The notes under the pieces are model-generated. The model was not told the DNA's origin. It did no database searches and saw nothing but the letters and a program-made list of their open reading frames with translations. This document shows positions 44,665 to 52,819 of a stretch of 64,000 bases of DNA, piece after piece. The stretch comes from Jiangella alba (GTDB taxonomy: Bacteria; Actinomycetota; Actinomycetes; Jiangellales; Jiangellaceae). The stretch spans positions 248,001-312,000 of the forward strand of contig NZ_FNUC01000004.1 in the NCBI RefSeq assembly GCF_900106035.1, in the 5' to 3' direction. A program made the position numbers and the translations under genes. Numbering within the stretch: position 1 is the stretch's first letter; the number at the start of each line of letters is the position of its first letter.

Positions 44665-44772
44665 ATGGGCTACACCGAGGTGCTCGGCCAGGTGGCCGAC
44701 GATCTCCGGCGGGTCGGAGCGCTGTCCATCGTTGGTGTCGCCCTGCACCAGGTCGTCGCGCTGCTGAGGTAG
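44665..44772 (+). CDS. 35-codon ORF downstream of the RNA candidate
   Basis: ATG at 44665 opens MGYTEVLGQVADDLRRVGAL, then SIVGVALHQVVALLR and TAG. 31 of 35 codons end in G or C, and the product is an amphipathic helix with a hydrophobic end. No good Shine-Dalgarno is present, and the ATG sits in the loop of a hairpin (44650-44657 with 44670-44677). A strong terminator begins 20 bases after the stop. It could be a true small protein or just part of a non-coding transcript. Confidence 0.4.
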   Translation: MGYTEVLGQVADDLRRVGALSIVGVALHQVVALLR

Positions 44773-44792
44773 CGGACGACCCGCAGGGAGCG

Positions 44793-44822
44793 GAACGGGG
44801 CCGGCGAGTGCCGGCCCCGTTC
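44793..44822. terminator. Strong terminator between the small ORF and sseC
   Basis: GAACGGGGCCGGC (44793-44805) pairs perfectly with GCCGGCCCCGTTC (44810-44822) around a GAGT loop. T-containing sequence (GTGTGTCC) follows on the + side. It can end both the rightward small transcript and the leftward sulfur operon. Confidence 0.88.
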
Positions 44823-44835
44823 GTGTGTCCGTGAA

Positions 44836-45132
44836 TCAGCCGACGTGGACGTCGACGTCGGTGACGCCGATGTCGGCGACGACCGAGCGGTCGACGGTGT
44901 CGGCGCCGGGGGCCAGCGTGCGCAGCGTCCAGGTGCCGGGCGCGGCGAAGAACCGGAACTGGCCGGTCGCGCTGGTCGGGACCTCGGCGGTGAACTCGCC
45001 GGTCGCGTCGAGCAGCCGCACGTACGCGCCGGCCAGCGGCGCGTCGTCACGGTGGACGACACCCTGGATGACGGTCTCCTTGGTCACGTCGACTCCTTCC
45101 AACGACACGCCGCCGGTGGTGGCTCCGCACAT
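44836..45132 (-). CDS. sseC: DUF1416 protein SseC
   Basis: 98 residues starting MCGATTGGVSLEGVDV, the conserved MCGA opening of this family. The body is a small beta-sandwich (VRLLDATGEFTAEVPTSATG, then QFRFFAAPGTWTLRTLAPG), as in Rv0814c. ATG 45132 follows the sulfurtransferase stop by one base. SseC proteins accompany CysA-type thiosulfate sulfurtransferases and are probably needed for sulfur delivery, but the biochemical step is not established. It is the last gene of the operon. Confidence 0.93.
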   Translation of the reverse strand: MCGATTGGVSLEGVDVTKETVIQGVVHRDDAPLAGAYVRLLDATGEFTAEVPTSATGQFRFFAAPGTWTLRTLAPGADTVDRSVVADIGVTDVDVHVG

Positions 45133-45133
45133 G

Positions 45134-45982
45134 TCAGGCCGTCCCGGGCTCATCGCCGAGGGCCACGGGGACGCCGACCAGCGAGCCGTACTCGGTCCAC
45201 GAGCCGTCGTAGTTCTTGACGTTCTCGACGCCGAGGATCTCGCGCAGCACGAACCACGTGTGCGACGAGCGCTCGCCGATGCGGCAGTAGGCGATGGTGT
45301 CCTTGCCGAAGTCGACGCCGGCGTCGCCGTAGAGGGCGCGCAGTTCGTCGTCGGAGCGGAAGGTGCCGTCGTCGTTGGCCGCCTTGCTCCACGGGACGTT
45401 CGCCGCGGTCGGGATGTGGCCCGGGACCTGCGACACCTCCTGCGGCAGGTGGGCCGGGGCCAGCAGCCGGCCGGCGTACTCGTCGGGCGAGCGGACGTCG
45501 ACCAGGTTCTGCGCGCCGATGGAGGCGACGACCTCGTCGCGGAAGGCGCGGATCGAGTTGTCCGGGTCCTGCGCGGTGTAGGCGGTGGCCTCGCGCGCCG
45601 GGGCGGTGTCGACCAGCTCGCGGCTCTCCAGCTCCCAGATCTTCCGGCCGCCGTCGAGCAGGCGCACGTCGCCGTGGCCGTAGACCTTGAAGTACCAGTA
45701 CGCGTAGGCGGCGAACCAGTTGTTGTTGCCGCCGTACAGCACGACGGTGTCGTCGTTGCCGATGCCGAGACCGCCGAGCAGCGCCTCGAACTGCTCCTTG
45801 TTCACGAAGTCACGACGCAGCGGGTCGCGCAGGTCGGTGGACCAGTTGACCTTCACGGCGCCGCGAATGTGGTTCTTGTCGTAGGCGGCGGTGTCCTCGT
45901 CGACCTCGACGAGCACCACCTTCGGGTTGTCGAGGTTCTGCTCGACCCAGTCGGCCGAGACGAGGCTGGACTCGCGGCTCAT
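45134..45982 (-). CDS. cysA2: Thiosulfate sulfurtransferase (rhodanese)
   Basis: 282 residues with two rhodanese domains. The C-terminal one carries the catalytic cysteine in IAYCRIGERSSHTWFVL (CRIGER loop). The N-terminal domain (VSADWVEQNL...VLYGGNNNWFAAYAYW) lacks it, as expected. It closely follows M. tuberculosis CysA2. It transfers sulfane sulfur from thiosulfate to cyanide or thiol acceptors. ATGA overlap with the DUF4395 gene upstream, and one-base gap to sseC. Confidence 0.95.
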   Translation of the reverse strand: MSRESSLVSADWVEQNLDNPKVVLVEVDEDTAAYDKNHIRGAVKVNWSTDLRDPLRRDFVNKEQFEALLGGLGIGNDDTVVLYGGNNNWFAAYAYWYFKVYGHGDVRLLDGGRKIWELESRELVDTAPAREATAYTAQDPDNSIRAFRDEVVASIGAQNLVDVRSPDEYAGRLLAPAHLPQEVSQVPGHIPTAANVPWSKAANDDGTFRSDDELRALYGDAGVDFGKDTIAYCRIGERSSHTWFVLREILGVENVKNYDGSWTEYGSLVGVPVALGDEPGTA

Positions 45983-46422
45983 GACGCGACCTCCGTGGTG
46001 TTGGGTTGGGATGGGAACAGACGCCGGAAGGCGAGGTACAGCTCGCAGCCCAGGCAGAAGCCGAAGGCCGCGTTGAGAAATGCCGCGGCCAGTGCGGCCG
46101 CGACGGCGACGTACGCGACCGCGGTCAGCCCGGCCGCGAACGCGATGACGCCGACGACGGCGAACACCAGCCCGACGGCCTGGGCGAACCGCGGCGGCGC
46201 GGCGTCTTCGAGCTCGCCGGGCGGACCGAGCCGGGGCCGGACGAGCTTCGCGTACAGCTGCCCGTACGGCGCCCGCGGCAGCCCGAACACCGCTCCGGCC
46301 GCGAACACCAGACCCTGGACGGCCAGCAGCCAGGCGCTGCCGGTGACCAGGACGACCGCGAGGACGACGGTGGTGAGCGTGGCCGCGAACCGGGGACCGC
46401 GTGGGTCGATGCGAGTCGGCAT
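45979..46422 (-). CDS. DUF4395 family membrane protein
   Basis: 147 residues with four hydrophobic segments. The start MPTRIDPRGPRFAATLTTVV and the late FGFCLGCELYLAFRR, with two cysteines in CxxC spacing near the membrane, are typical of DUF4395 proteins next to sulfurtransferases and thioredoxins. The CxxC suggests thiol-disulfide exchange or sulfur passage, which is inference. ATG 46422 follows AGGAGG, which is partly paired in a predicted hairpin (46429-46462). Confidence 0.87.
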   Translation of the reverse strand: MPTRIDPRGPRFAATLTTVVLAVVLVTGSAWLLAVQGLVFAAGAVFGLPRAPYGQLYAKLVRPRLGPPGELEDAAPPRFAQAVGLVFAVVGVIAFAAGLTAVAYVAVAAALAAAFLNAAFGFCLGCELYLAFRRLFPSQPNTTEVAS

Positions 46423-46428
46423 GGTCCT

Positions 46429-46462
46429 CCTGACGTGGACGGAACGGGAGATGTTCGTCAGG
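46429..46462 (-). promoter_or_regulatory. Anti-Shine-Dalgarno hairpin before DUF4395
   Basis: On the - strand RNA, CCTGACG (46462-46456) pairs with CGTCAGG (46435-46429), and the latter contains the first bases of the AGGAGG ribosome site at 46431-46426. The helix would hide the start of the sulfur operon. It lies 55 bases after the leader-peptide stop, so a stalled or passing ribosome could change the fold. Confidence 0.6.
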
Positions 46463-46516
46463 AACGGCAGAGGCCGTGGACGCGAATGCGTGGCCGCGTG
46501 GCGGGGCCGTTCCCCG

Positions 46517-46591
46517 TCAGGGCAGACAGAGCATGGACGCGGCGCGACCGAAGTCGATGGCGCGGCGCTTCCAGAGCTCGGTGCGGAACAT
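46517..46591 (-). CDS. Leader peptide of the sulfur operon
   Basis: 24 codons: MFRTELWKRRAIDFGRAASM, then LCLP and TGA. The RRAIDFGRAAS-LC pattern is that of the short 'putative leader peptides' found before sulfur assimilation genes in actinomycetes. A cysteine codon stands third from the end. Such upstream ORFs control cysteine-related operons by ribosome stalling in mycobacteria. No Shine-Dalgarno is seen. A short hairpin (about 46603-46625) lies just upstream of the ATG. Confidence 0.8.
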   Translation of the reverse strand: MFRTELWKRRAIDFGRAASMLCLP

Positions 46592-46672
46592 GGGACGAGC
46601 GTACGGCGACGACACGCCGTCGTCACCGTCCGTATCAAATAACGAGATATGTCGTCTCGGGATCCGGCCAAA

Positions 46673-47086
46673 TCAGGCAGGGAGGGCGGCTCTCACCTCC
46701 GCCAGCCGTGGCGCGCCGGTCGCCCGGCGGACGATGCGGCCAGTGCCGTCGAGCACCAGCGTGGTGGGCGTACGCAGGATGTTCAGCCGCCGGACGAGGT
46801 CGAGGTGGTGCTCGGCGTCGATCTCGACGTGCACGACACCCTCGGTGTCGGCGGCGACGTGCGACAGCGTGGCGCGGGCGGCCCGGCACGGCTGGCAGAA
46901 CGCCGTCGAGAACTGCACCAGCGTGGCCCGCTCGCCCAGCGGCGCGCCCAGCTCGTCGGGGCCCAGCAGCTGCTCGTCCACCCTCGCCTCCACCACCCGG
47001 CCGTCGCGGGCACGCCGCCACAGCCCGAACGCCGTGGCGGCCGCGAGCACGGCGACGACGACCACCAGTCCTGTCACACCGGGCAC
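46673..47086 (-). CDS. thiX: Membrane-anchored thioredoxin-like protein
   Basis: 137 residues. One N-terminal transmembrane helix (VTGLVVVVAVLAAATAFGLW) is followed by a thioredoxin domain with active site QFSTAFCQPCRAAR (CQPC) and the cis-proline loop LRTPTTLVLDG. It matches Rv0816c (ThiX) in position. GTG at 47086, or an in-frame GTG at 47077. It may reduce or deliver sulfur at the membrane face. The leader peptide and promoter for the rest of the operon lie immediately downstream, so it may be separately transcribed. Confidence 0.87.
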   Translation of the reverse strand: MPGVTGLVVVVAVLAAATAFGLWRRARDGRVVEARVDEQLLGPDELGAPLGERATLVQFSTAFCQPCRAARATLSHVAADTEGVVHVEIDAEHHLDLVRRLNILRTPTTLVLDGTGRIVRRATGAPRLAEVRAALPA

Positions 47087-47113
47087 AACGCGCCCGCCGC
47101 GGCGGACGATTCC

Positions 47114-47950
47114 CTAGCCGACGAAGATGCGGCCCAGCACGTAGGCGACCGGCGCCGCGGCGACGAACGGCAGGCTGACCCGCAGCGGCAGGAACGCTCC
47201 GGCGCCCCGCGGCACGGCCGCGACCTCGGCGCCGTCGCCCGTCTCGGCCGGCGCGGCGGCGCCCACCTGCACCGCGACCGGCTGCGGCTGGGGCGTGAAC
47301 TCGTCGGCCAGGCGGTCGACGGCGGCGAACGCGACGGCGGCCAGCAGGCCGGCGAACGTGGCGACGACGACGGCGCTGACGGCGGGCACGGCGTCGCCCA
47401 CCCAGTCGGTGGTGAGCACCAGTGCACCCGCGCCCAGCGCGGCCAGCAGCACGCCGATGAGCCGGCGCACCGCCCGCGACACCGGCAGCGACTCGGCCAG
47501 CCCGACGGCGCCGACGCCCAGCAGCGCCAGCCCGACCGGGTACTCGCCGTCGCCGGACTCGCGCAGCGCCAGCCAGGCCACCGGCAGCACCGCCAGCACG
47601 CACGCGGTGACGGACAGCGCCAGCGACGTGGTCAGCCCGGCCCGGCCGTCGCGCCGCAGCAGCTGCACGACGATCGACGCCACGAGTGTCGGGCCCAGGA
47701 CCGCCGCCATGGGGGTGAGGTCGGAGCCGCCCTCGGTCCACGTCCACCCGAGCGCGCCGAGCCCGGCGGCCAGCGCGATGCCGGCCGACCAGCGCGCCGC
47801 GCCGGCCCGGGCCGCGGCCACGCCGCCGAGCGTGAAGATCAGGATGACCAGGGCGAGGCCACCGGCCAGCAGCGCACCCCCGGATGCCGACGCCAGGGCC
47901 AGGACGCCGGCGAGGGCGGCGACGGCCAGCGAGGCATGAACGGAGGGCAC
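47114..47950 (-). CDS. Multi-pass membrane protein of unknown function
   Basis: 278 residues from the GTG at 47950 (earlier starts in the frame lack support). It has about seven to eight hydrophobic helices, for example LAVAALAGVLALASASGGA, LVILIFTLGGVAAA and AVVVATFAGLLAAVAFAAV. A short charged loop (RLADEFTPQPQPVAVQVG) precedes the last helix. No family motif is recognised. It reads into thiX and lies at the position of Rv0817c relatives, but is larger and more hydrophobic. Confidence 0.6.
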   Translation of the reverse strand: MPSVHASLAVAALAGVLALASASGGALLAGGLALVILIFTLGGVAAARAGAARWSAGIALAAGLGALGWTWTEGGSDLTPMAAVLGPTLVASIVVQLLRRDGRAGLTTSLALSVTACVLAVLPVAWLALRESGDGEYPVGLALLGVGAVGLAESLPVSRAVRRLIGVLLAALGAGALVLTTDWVGDAVPAVSAVVVATFAGLLAAVAFAAVDRLADEFTPQPQPVAVQVGAAAPAETGDGAEVAAVPRGAGAFLPLRVSLPFVAAAPVAYVLGRIFVG

Positions 47951-48144
47951 CTTTGAATGCTTGCAGACGCGGACCGCCCACCCGCGCCGAAATGACAACA
48001 ACTCCACAACAGTCCGGCTGCCCCCGAGGCACGGCGTGATCTCGGTCTCGCCTGCTGGACGCGGCCCGGTCCTCTACGGTATATGGCACATCGTTTTACG
48101 TCACCGGGCACACCGCGCAGCTCGTTCGAGAGGATCCACTGGAC

Positions 48145-49557
48145 ATGAGGAACATTCGCGGCCGCGCCACAGCGCTCCTGGCCGTCGCCGCGGTCGCCCT
48201 GACGGCATGCGGCGACGACTCGGAGCCGTCGGCCGACGAGACCAGCACCGAGGCGCCGAGCGAGGAGCCGTCCGACGACCCGTCCACCCCGGAGGAGACC
48301 ACCCCGGCGTTCAGCTGCCCGCCCGAGCTCACCGACGCCCTCCCCGAGAGCCTGGACCCCGGCACCTGCTGGTCGCACCCGGACCTGGAACGCCCGGCCC
48401 TGGCCGACGGCACGGTGTTCGCCCTCGAGCCCGACGCGTCCGACCCCACCACCGCTCGCCACATCCTCGCGCTGGACGCCGAGACCGGCGAGCGGCTGTG
48501 GAAATCCGAGGTGCTGCCCGGCCAGGTGTCGGCGCTGCGGGCCACCGAGGTCGACGGCGGCCCGGGCGTCGCCGTCGTCGTCACCGAGGACAACGCCGGC
48601 GACGCGGTCACCGAGGCGTCGACCGCGTGGGGCTACCTCGCCTGGCCGGCCGACGCCGGTGGCGACGACGGCGGCAACGCCGGCAGCGAGGACCCCGCCT
48701 TCGAGGCCGAGGAGCACATCACCGTCGCGCAGGGCGAGAACCCGCACACCGAGGTGTTCTGGACCGACCAGGGCGTACTGGCCGGCGACTTCCTGCTGAA
48801 GCCGGGCGCCACCGAGTTCGTCCCGGTCAACCGCGACCCGGAGCCCATGGTCGTCGGCGCGTACGACCTCGACGAGTTCTTCGCGGGCGTCTCCGGTGAC
48901 CTGATGATCTCCTACGTCCGCGGTATCGCCTACGAGGTCTCCGAGGACGGCGACACCTACGTCGGCTGGCTGGCCCGCACGCTCGACGGCGCCGAGGCGT
49001 GGAACACCGTCACGTCGACGCCGAACGAGGAGGACCTGCTCTTCGCCGAAGGACCGAACCACACGACGATCCTGGTCGGCCCGTACCTGCTGACCATCGC
49101 CGCGACGGACGAGAACGCCACCGCCTTCGAGGTCACCTGGCTGGACGCCGCGACCCACGAGCCGGCGACGCCGTCGGCCGCCGACCTCGCCGGTGCGCAG
49201 CCGGTCATCGCCGACTCCGGCGGCCTGGCTGCCGCCGGCGCGCTGCTCTCCCCCGACGGCACGCGCCTGTTCACCGGCTGGTCGGGCGGGGCGCTGATCC
49301 TGGACGTCGAGGCCGGCACGGTCACCCCGGTCGCCACGGACTTCACGATCCAGGGGTCCGCGATCGACGACTCGACGGTCTTCGGCGCCACCGAGAACGG
49401 CACCCTGACCGTCGACCTCGCCGGCGCTGAGGCGACGGCGATCGAGCCGCCGCACGAGAGCTTCGACCTCGTCGACGACGAGGTCGGCGTGGCGCTGCTG
49501 CAAGGCGGCGTGGGCGAGACGTCCTACCTGGTCGGCGGCCCACGCGCCGACGGCTGA
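48145..49557 (+). CDS. Lipoprotein with PQQ-like beta-propeller character
   Basis: 470 residues. Lipobox LTAC at about residues 19-22, then a Ser/Pro/Glu-rich linker. The body repeats strand patterns such as ILALDAETGERLWKSEVLPG, ALILDVEAGTVTPVATDFT and FGATENGTLTVDLAG, typical of PQQ/WD-like propeller blades. No catalytic motif can be seen. It should sit on the outer face of the membrane. ATG 48145 with GAGAGGATCC upstream. It has its own promoter region and is not clearly linked to neighbours. Confidence 0.75.
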   Translation: MRNIRGRATALLAVAAVALTACGDDSEPSADETSTEAPSEEPSDDPSTPEETTPAFSCPPELTDALPESLDPGTCWSHPDLERPALADGTVFALEPDASDPTTARHILALDAETGERLWKSEVLPGQVSALRATEVDGGPGVAVVVTEDNAGDAVTEASTAWGYLAWPADAGGDDGGNAGSEDPAFEAEEHITVAQGENPHTEVFWTDQGVLAGDFLLKPGATEFVPVNRDPEPMVVGAYDLDEFFAGVSGDLMISYVRGIAYEVSEDGDTYVGWLARTLDGAEAWNTVTSTPNEEDLLFAEGPNHTTILVGPYLLTIAATDENATAFEVTWLDAATHEPATPSAADLAGAQPVIADSGGLAAAGALLSPDGTRLFTGWSGGALILDVEAGTVTPVATDFTIQGSAIDDSTVFGATENGTLTVDLAGAEATAIEPPHESFDLVDDEVGVALLQGGVGETSYLVGGPRADG

Positions 49558-49570
49558 CGTCCGTCGCCGC

Positions 49571-49846
49571 TCAGCGGTCCGGGCTGCTCCCGCCGGCGAA
49601 GGGTGGGAGCAGCTCGACCGCGGTGCCGTCGCGCAGGACGATGCCGGCCGGATCGCGCGACCCGGCCGGGGTGCCGTCGACGACGACGGCGCAGATGTCG
49701 AGGACGGCGGCGAAGCGCGCTGACCCGCTGTGCGCCGAGCGGGCCGCCGCCAGCGCCTCGGCGAGCGTGCCGGCGTCGACGACCTCCTCGGGGATGCCGG
49801 CCGCCGCGCGGAGAGCCGCCCAGTAGCGGAGCGTCACCTTCGCCAT
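49571..49846 (-). CDS. MoaD/ThiS family sulfur carrier
   Basis: 91 residues with a ubiquitin-like fold: KVTLRYWAALRAAAGI opens, and VELLPPFAGG closes it. The conserved PPFAGG is followed by five more residues (SSPDR), so the Gly-Gly is not strictly C-terminal; a peptidase would have to remove them, or the protein may act differently. ATG 49846 is seven bases after the hydrolase stop. No molybdopterin genes are nearby. Confidence 0.85.
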   Translation of the reverse strand: MAKVTLRYWAALRAAAGIPEEVVDAGTLAEALAAARSAHSGSARFAAVLDICAVVVDGTPAGSRDPAGIVLRDGTAVELLPPFAGGSSPDR

Positions 49847-49853
49847 CAGGACA

Positions 49854-50684
49854 TCATGCCCGCACCGGGTCGACCGCGAGGGTGTGCTCGTCGAGCCAGG
49901 CGCCGATGCGCGTCACCAGCGACTCGGTGGCGCCGGCCTCGGCGTGGCCGAAGCCGCGTTCCAGCCAGAGCGAGCCGGACGGCGCGGCGGCGTGCACCTG
50001 CCAGGCGTGGTGCACCGGGAAGTAGCCGTCCTCGTCGCCGTGCACGACCAGCAGCGGGACGTCCAGCTCGGCGGCCGCCGCCCGCGCGTCGATGGGGTCG
50101 GGCGTGGACCAGCCCGACGGCGACACCCGCGTGCGGCGCAGCAGCCGCAGCAGCCCGCGGCCCGGCTTGGTGAGGATGAGCCGCAGCAGCGTGCGCATGG
50201 CGGCGGTGCCGCGGTAGTGCCATTCGCCGGGGACGCTGACGGCGGCCACGGCGCCGACGCCGCGGTGCAGCGCGCCGTGGCGCACCGCGACCGCCGAGCC
50301 GAGCGAGAACCCGAGCGTCGCCACCCGCCGGTAGCCGAGCGCGCGCGCCCAGCTGACGGCGGCGTCCATGTCGAGCACCTCGCGCCAGCCCAGCGTCGAG
50401 TGTCCGCGCGACCGGCCGTGCCCGCGCAGGTCGAGCAGGACGACGGAGGCGTGCTCGCTGAGCCAGCTCGAGATGCGTTTCATCTGCGGGCTGTGCGAGC
50501 TCTGCGTGAAGCCGTGCGCGACGACGACGGCGAGGTCGCCGTCGACGCCGTCGCGGCGGGGGAAGTAGCGGGCGTGCAGCAGCGTCCCGTCGGCCGCCTG
50601 CAGGCGGCGCGAGTGTCCGGAGCGTTGCGGGCGTGCGTCCGGCCGGGGCGCGGTGGCTGCCCCAGGAGTGTCGAGGTCCGGCAT
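49854..50684 (-). CDS. Alpha/beta hydrolase
   Basis: 276 residues. HGFTQSS is the oxyanion loop, [15 protein letters not shown] the nucleophile elbow (GFSLGS), [11 protein letters not shown] the acid loop and GFGHAEAG carries the catalytic His. All parts of a working triad are present. No signal peptide. Substrate unknown. It is divergent from glnR; the spacer contains a terminator-like hairpin (50705-50738). The moaD-like gene follows in the same direction. Confidence 0.88.
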   Translation of the reverse strand: MPDLDTPGAATAPRPDARPQRSGHSRRLQAADGTLLHARYFPRRDGVDGDLAVVVAHGFTQSSHSPQMKRISSWLSEHASVVLLDLRGHGRSRGHSTLGWREVLDMDAAVSWARALGYRRVATLGFSLGSAVAVRHGALHRGVGAVAAVSVPGEWHYRGTAAMRTLLRLILTKPGRGLLRLLRRTRVSPSGWSTPDPIDARAAAAELDVPLLVVHGDEDGYFPVHHAWQVHAAAPSGSLWLERGFGHAEAGATESLVTRIGAWLDEHTLAVDPVRA

Positions 50685-50704
50685 ATCAGCTATTCTCTCT
50701 CACC

Positions 50705-50738
50705 AAGGGACCTGGGCGATGACGCCGGCAGGTCCCTT
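50705..50738 (+). promoter_or_regulatory. Terminator-like hairpin in the glnR leader
   Basis: AAGGGACCTG (50705-50714) pairs with CAGGTCCCTT (50729-50738), and an inner GGCG...CGCC can extend it. CTGCG follows. It ends 37 bases before the glnR ATG, so it is more likely an attenuator or leader structure than a gene-end terminator. It also lies upstream of the divergent hydrolase. Confidence 0.6.
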
Positions 50739-50775
50739 CTGCGTTCAACGGCCCCGGCCGACAGGAGGTCGCGAC

Positions 50776-51540
50776 ATGGCAACCATCGTCCTGCTGACCA
50801 ATTCCCTGCAGTCGTCGGCCGAGGTGCTGCCCGCCCTCGGCTTCCTCCTGCACGACGTCCGGGTGCTGCCCGCGGAGGCGTCCGCGCTGGTCGACGCGCC
50901 GACGGGTGACGTCGTCGCCGTCGACGCCCGCCGCGACCTCTCCCAGGCGCGCGGCCTCACCCGCCTCATCCGCACCACGGGTGTCGACGTCCCGCTCATG
51001 GCCATCGTCACCGAGGGCGGGCTGGCCGCCGTCACCGCCGAATGGGGTATCGACGACGTCCTGCTCGATTCCGCGGGCCCGGCCGAGGTCGAGGCGCGGC
51101 TGCGGCTCGCGCAGGGCCGGCTGGCCGCCGCCGGCGACGACGCGCCCGACGAGATCCGCTCCGGCGACCTCCTCATCGACGAAGCCACCTACACCGCCAA
51201 GGTGGCGCGCCGCACGCTCGACCTCACCTACAAGGAGTTCGAGCTGCTCAAGTTCCTCGCCCAGCACCCCGGCCGGGTGTTCACCCGCGCCCAACTGCTG
51301 CAGGAGGTGTGGGGCTACGACTACTTCGGCGGCACGCGCACGGTCGACGTCCACGTGCGGCGGCTGCGGGCGAAGCTCGGCGCCGACTACGAGTCGCTCA
51401 TCGGCACCGTCCGCAACGTCGGCTACCGGTTCGTCCCACCTCAGCAGGGCCGCTCCGGCCGCCCCCCGGCGGGCGTCCCGCTCCCTGAGGACGACGTCGC
51501 CACCGACCGCGCCGGCATGAGCATCACGCTGTCCGACTGA
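50776..51540 (+). CDS. glnR: Global nitrogen regulator GlnR
   Basis: 254 residues, OmpR-type. The N-terminal receiver-like domain starts [20 protein letters not shown], with [12 protein letters not shown] holding the conserved Asp. The C-terminal winged helix includes [19 protein letters not shown] and [15 protein letters not shown]. It matches actinobacterial GlnR throughout. GlnR is an orphan regulator that activates glnA, amtB and nitrate genes under nitrogen limitation. ATG 50776 has AGGAGG upstream. mshD follows 31 bases later. Confidence 0.96.
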   Translation: MATIVLLTNSLQSSAEVLPALGFLLHDVRVLPAEASALVDAPTGDVVAVDARRDLSQARGLTRLIRTTGVDVPLMAIVTEGGLAAVTAEWGIDDVLLDSAGPAEVEARLRLAQGRLAAAGDDAPDEIRSGDLLIDEATYTAKVARRTLDLTYKEFELLKFLAQHPGRVFTRAQLLQEVWGYDYFGGTRTVDVHVRRLRAKLGADYESLIGTVRNVGYRFVPPQQGRSGRPPAGVPLPEDDVATDRAGMSITLSD

Positions 51541-51571
51541 CCGTTTCTGCCCGGCGGGTAGGGTCGCTGCC

Positions 51572-52540
51572 GTGGCGACGACGTTCACCCCGGCGGAACT
51601 GGCCCAGGTCACGGCACTGGCCGAGCGGGCCCGCGCCGCCGACGGCGTGGCCCCCTTCTCCGACGACCTCTTCCCGGCCGCCCGCTCCGGCGCGACCATC
51701 GCGGCGTTGACGGTGCCGACTGGGGCTGGTGCGGGCGAGCCAGCCGGAACCGGCGAGCTGGCCGGGGCCGCGTACGCGGCGCGGCAGGGCGACCGGCAGG
51801 CCGCGGAGCTGGTGATCGACCCGGCGCGGCGGGGGCAGGGGCTGGGCGGCGGGCTGCTGGCCGATCTGCTCGGCGCCGTGTCCGGCGAGCTGTGGCTGTG
51901 GTCGCACGGTGATCACCCGGCGGCCGCGGCGCTGGCTCGGCGGCACGGGCTGGTGCGGGCCCGCGAGCTGCTGCAACTGCGCCGCCGCATCGCGCCCGGC
52001 GAGCTGCCGGAGCCCGTGCTGCCCGACGGCGTGCGGCTGCGCCCGTTCGTGGTGGGCCAGGACGAGGCCGCGTGGCTGGAGGTCAACAACGCCGCGTTCG
52101 ACTGGCACCCGGAGCAGGGCGGCCAGACCCTCGACGACATCGCGGCGGCCGAGGCGGCGTCCGACTTCGACCCGGCCGGCTTCCTCCTCGCCGTCGACGC
52201 CGACGACCGGGTGCTCGGCTTCCACTGGACGAAGGTGCACCCGCACGACCCCAACCCGGGCCGAGACATGCTGTCCCGTCGAGGGCCGGAATCGAGTGGC
52301 CCCGGCGGCGGCGTCGACGCGCCCCTCGGCGAGGTCTACGTCCTCGGCGTGGCGCCCTCGGCGCACGGCCGCGGGCTGGGCGGCGCGCTGACCATCGCCG
52401 GCCTGCGCCACCTGGCCGACGTGGCCGGCGTACGCACCGTGACCCTGTACGTCGAGGGCGACAACACCGCCGCCGTGCGCCTGTACGAGCGCGAAGGCTT
52501 CACCCGCCACGCCATCGACGTCGCCTACCGCCGCGACTGA
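51572..52540 (+). CDS. mshD: Mycothiol synthase
   Basis: 322 residues, two GNAT domains. The N-terminal one has VIDPARRGQGLGGGLLADLL. The C-terminal, catalytic one has VYVLGVAPSAHGRGLGGALT, then LYVEGDNTAAVRLYEREGF, with the acetyl-CoA pyrophosphate loop intact. MshD acetylates Cys-GlcN-Ins in the last step of mycothiol synthesis. GTG at 51572. A Gly/Ala-rich insertion (PTGAGAGEPAGTGE) near residue 50 is probably a surface loop. Following glnR is the mycobacterial order. Confidence 0.95.
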   Translation: MATTFTPAELAQVTALAERARAADGVAPFSDDLFPAARSGATIAALTVPTGAGAGEPAGTGELAGAAYAARQGDRQAAELVIDPARRGQGLGGGLLADLLGAVSGELWLWSHGDHPAAAALARRHGLVRARELLQLRRRIAPGELPEPVLPDGVRLRPFVVGQDEAAWLEVNNAAFDWHPEQGGQTLDDIAAAEAASDFDPAGFLLAVDADDRVLGFHWTKVHPHDPNPGRDMLSRRGPESSGPGGGVDAPLGEVYVLGVAPSAHGRGLGGALTIAGLRHLADVAGVRTVTLYVEGDNTAAVRLYEREGFTRHAIDVAYRRD

Positions 52541-52558
52541 GCCGCCTGAGCGCCGGGC

Positions 52559-52789
52559 GGGTGGTGATCGCAGCGTGGGTGACGAGAGCGCCAACAGTTG
52601 ACGCTCCCGTCAACACGCCACCCCATGACCCCAGCGCCAGAACCCGGCCTCCACGACCCTCTCAGCCGCAGCCCGACCACGTCACCCCGGGCGGAGGCGC
52701 AGCGCCGGACCGGCCACGACGACAACGCAGAACGGGTGGTGATCGCAGCGTAGGTGACGAGAGCGCCAACAGTTGACGCTCCCGTCACC
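52559..52789. repeat. Two direct copies of a 54-base palindromic element
   Basis: Copies at 52559-52612 and 52734-52787 share GGGTGGTGATCGCAGCGT and GACGAGAGCGCCAACAGTTG and ACGCTCCCGTC, with one base difference. Inside each, GACGAGAGCGCCAAC pairs with GTTGACGCTCCCGTC around a single base, apart from a few non-pairing positions. They fill the gap between mshD and the leftward ABC permease and may act as transcription ends for both. Confidence 0.85.
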
Positions 52790-52819
52790 CAGTCCCACCC
52801 CACGACTCGGGGGCGCCCT

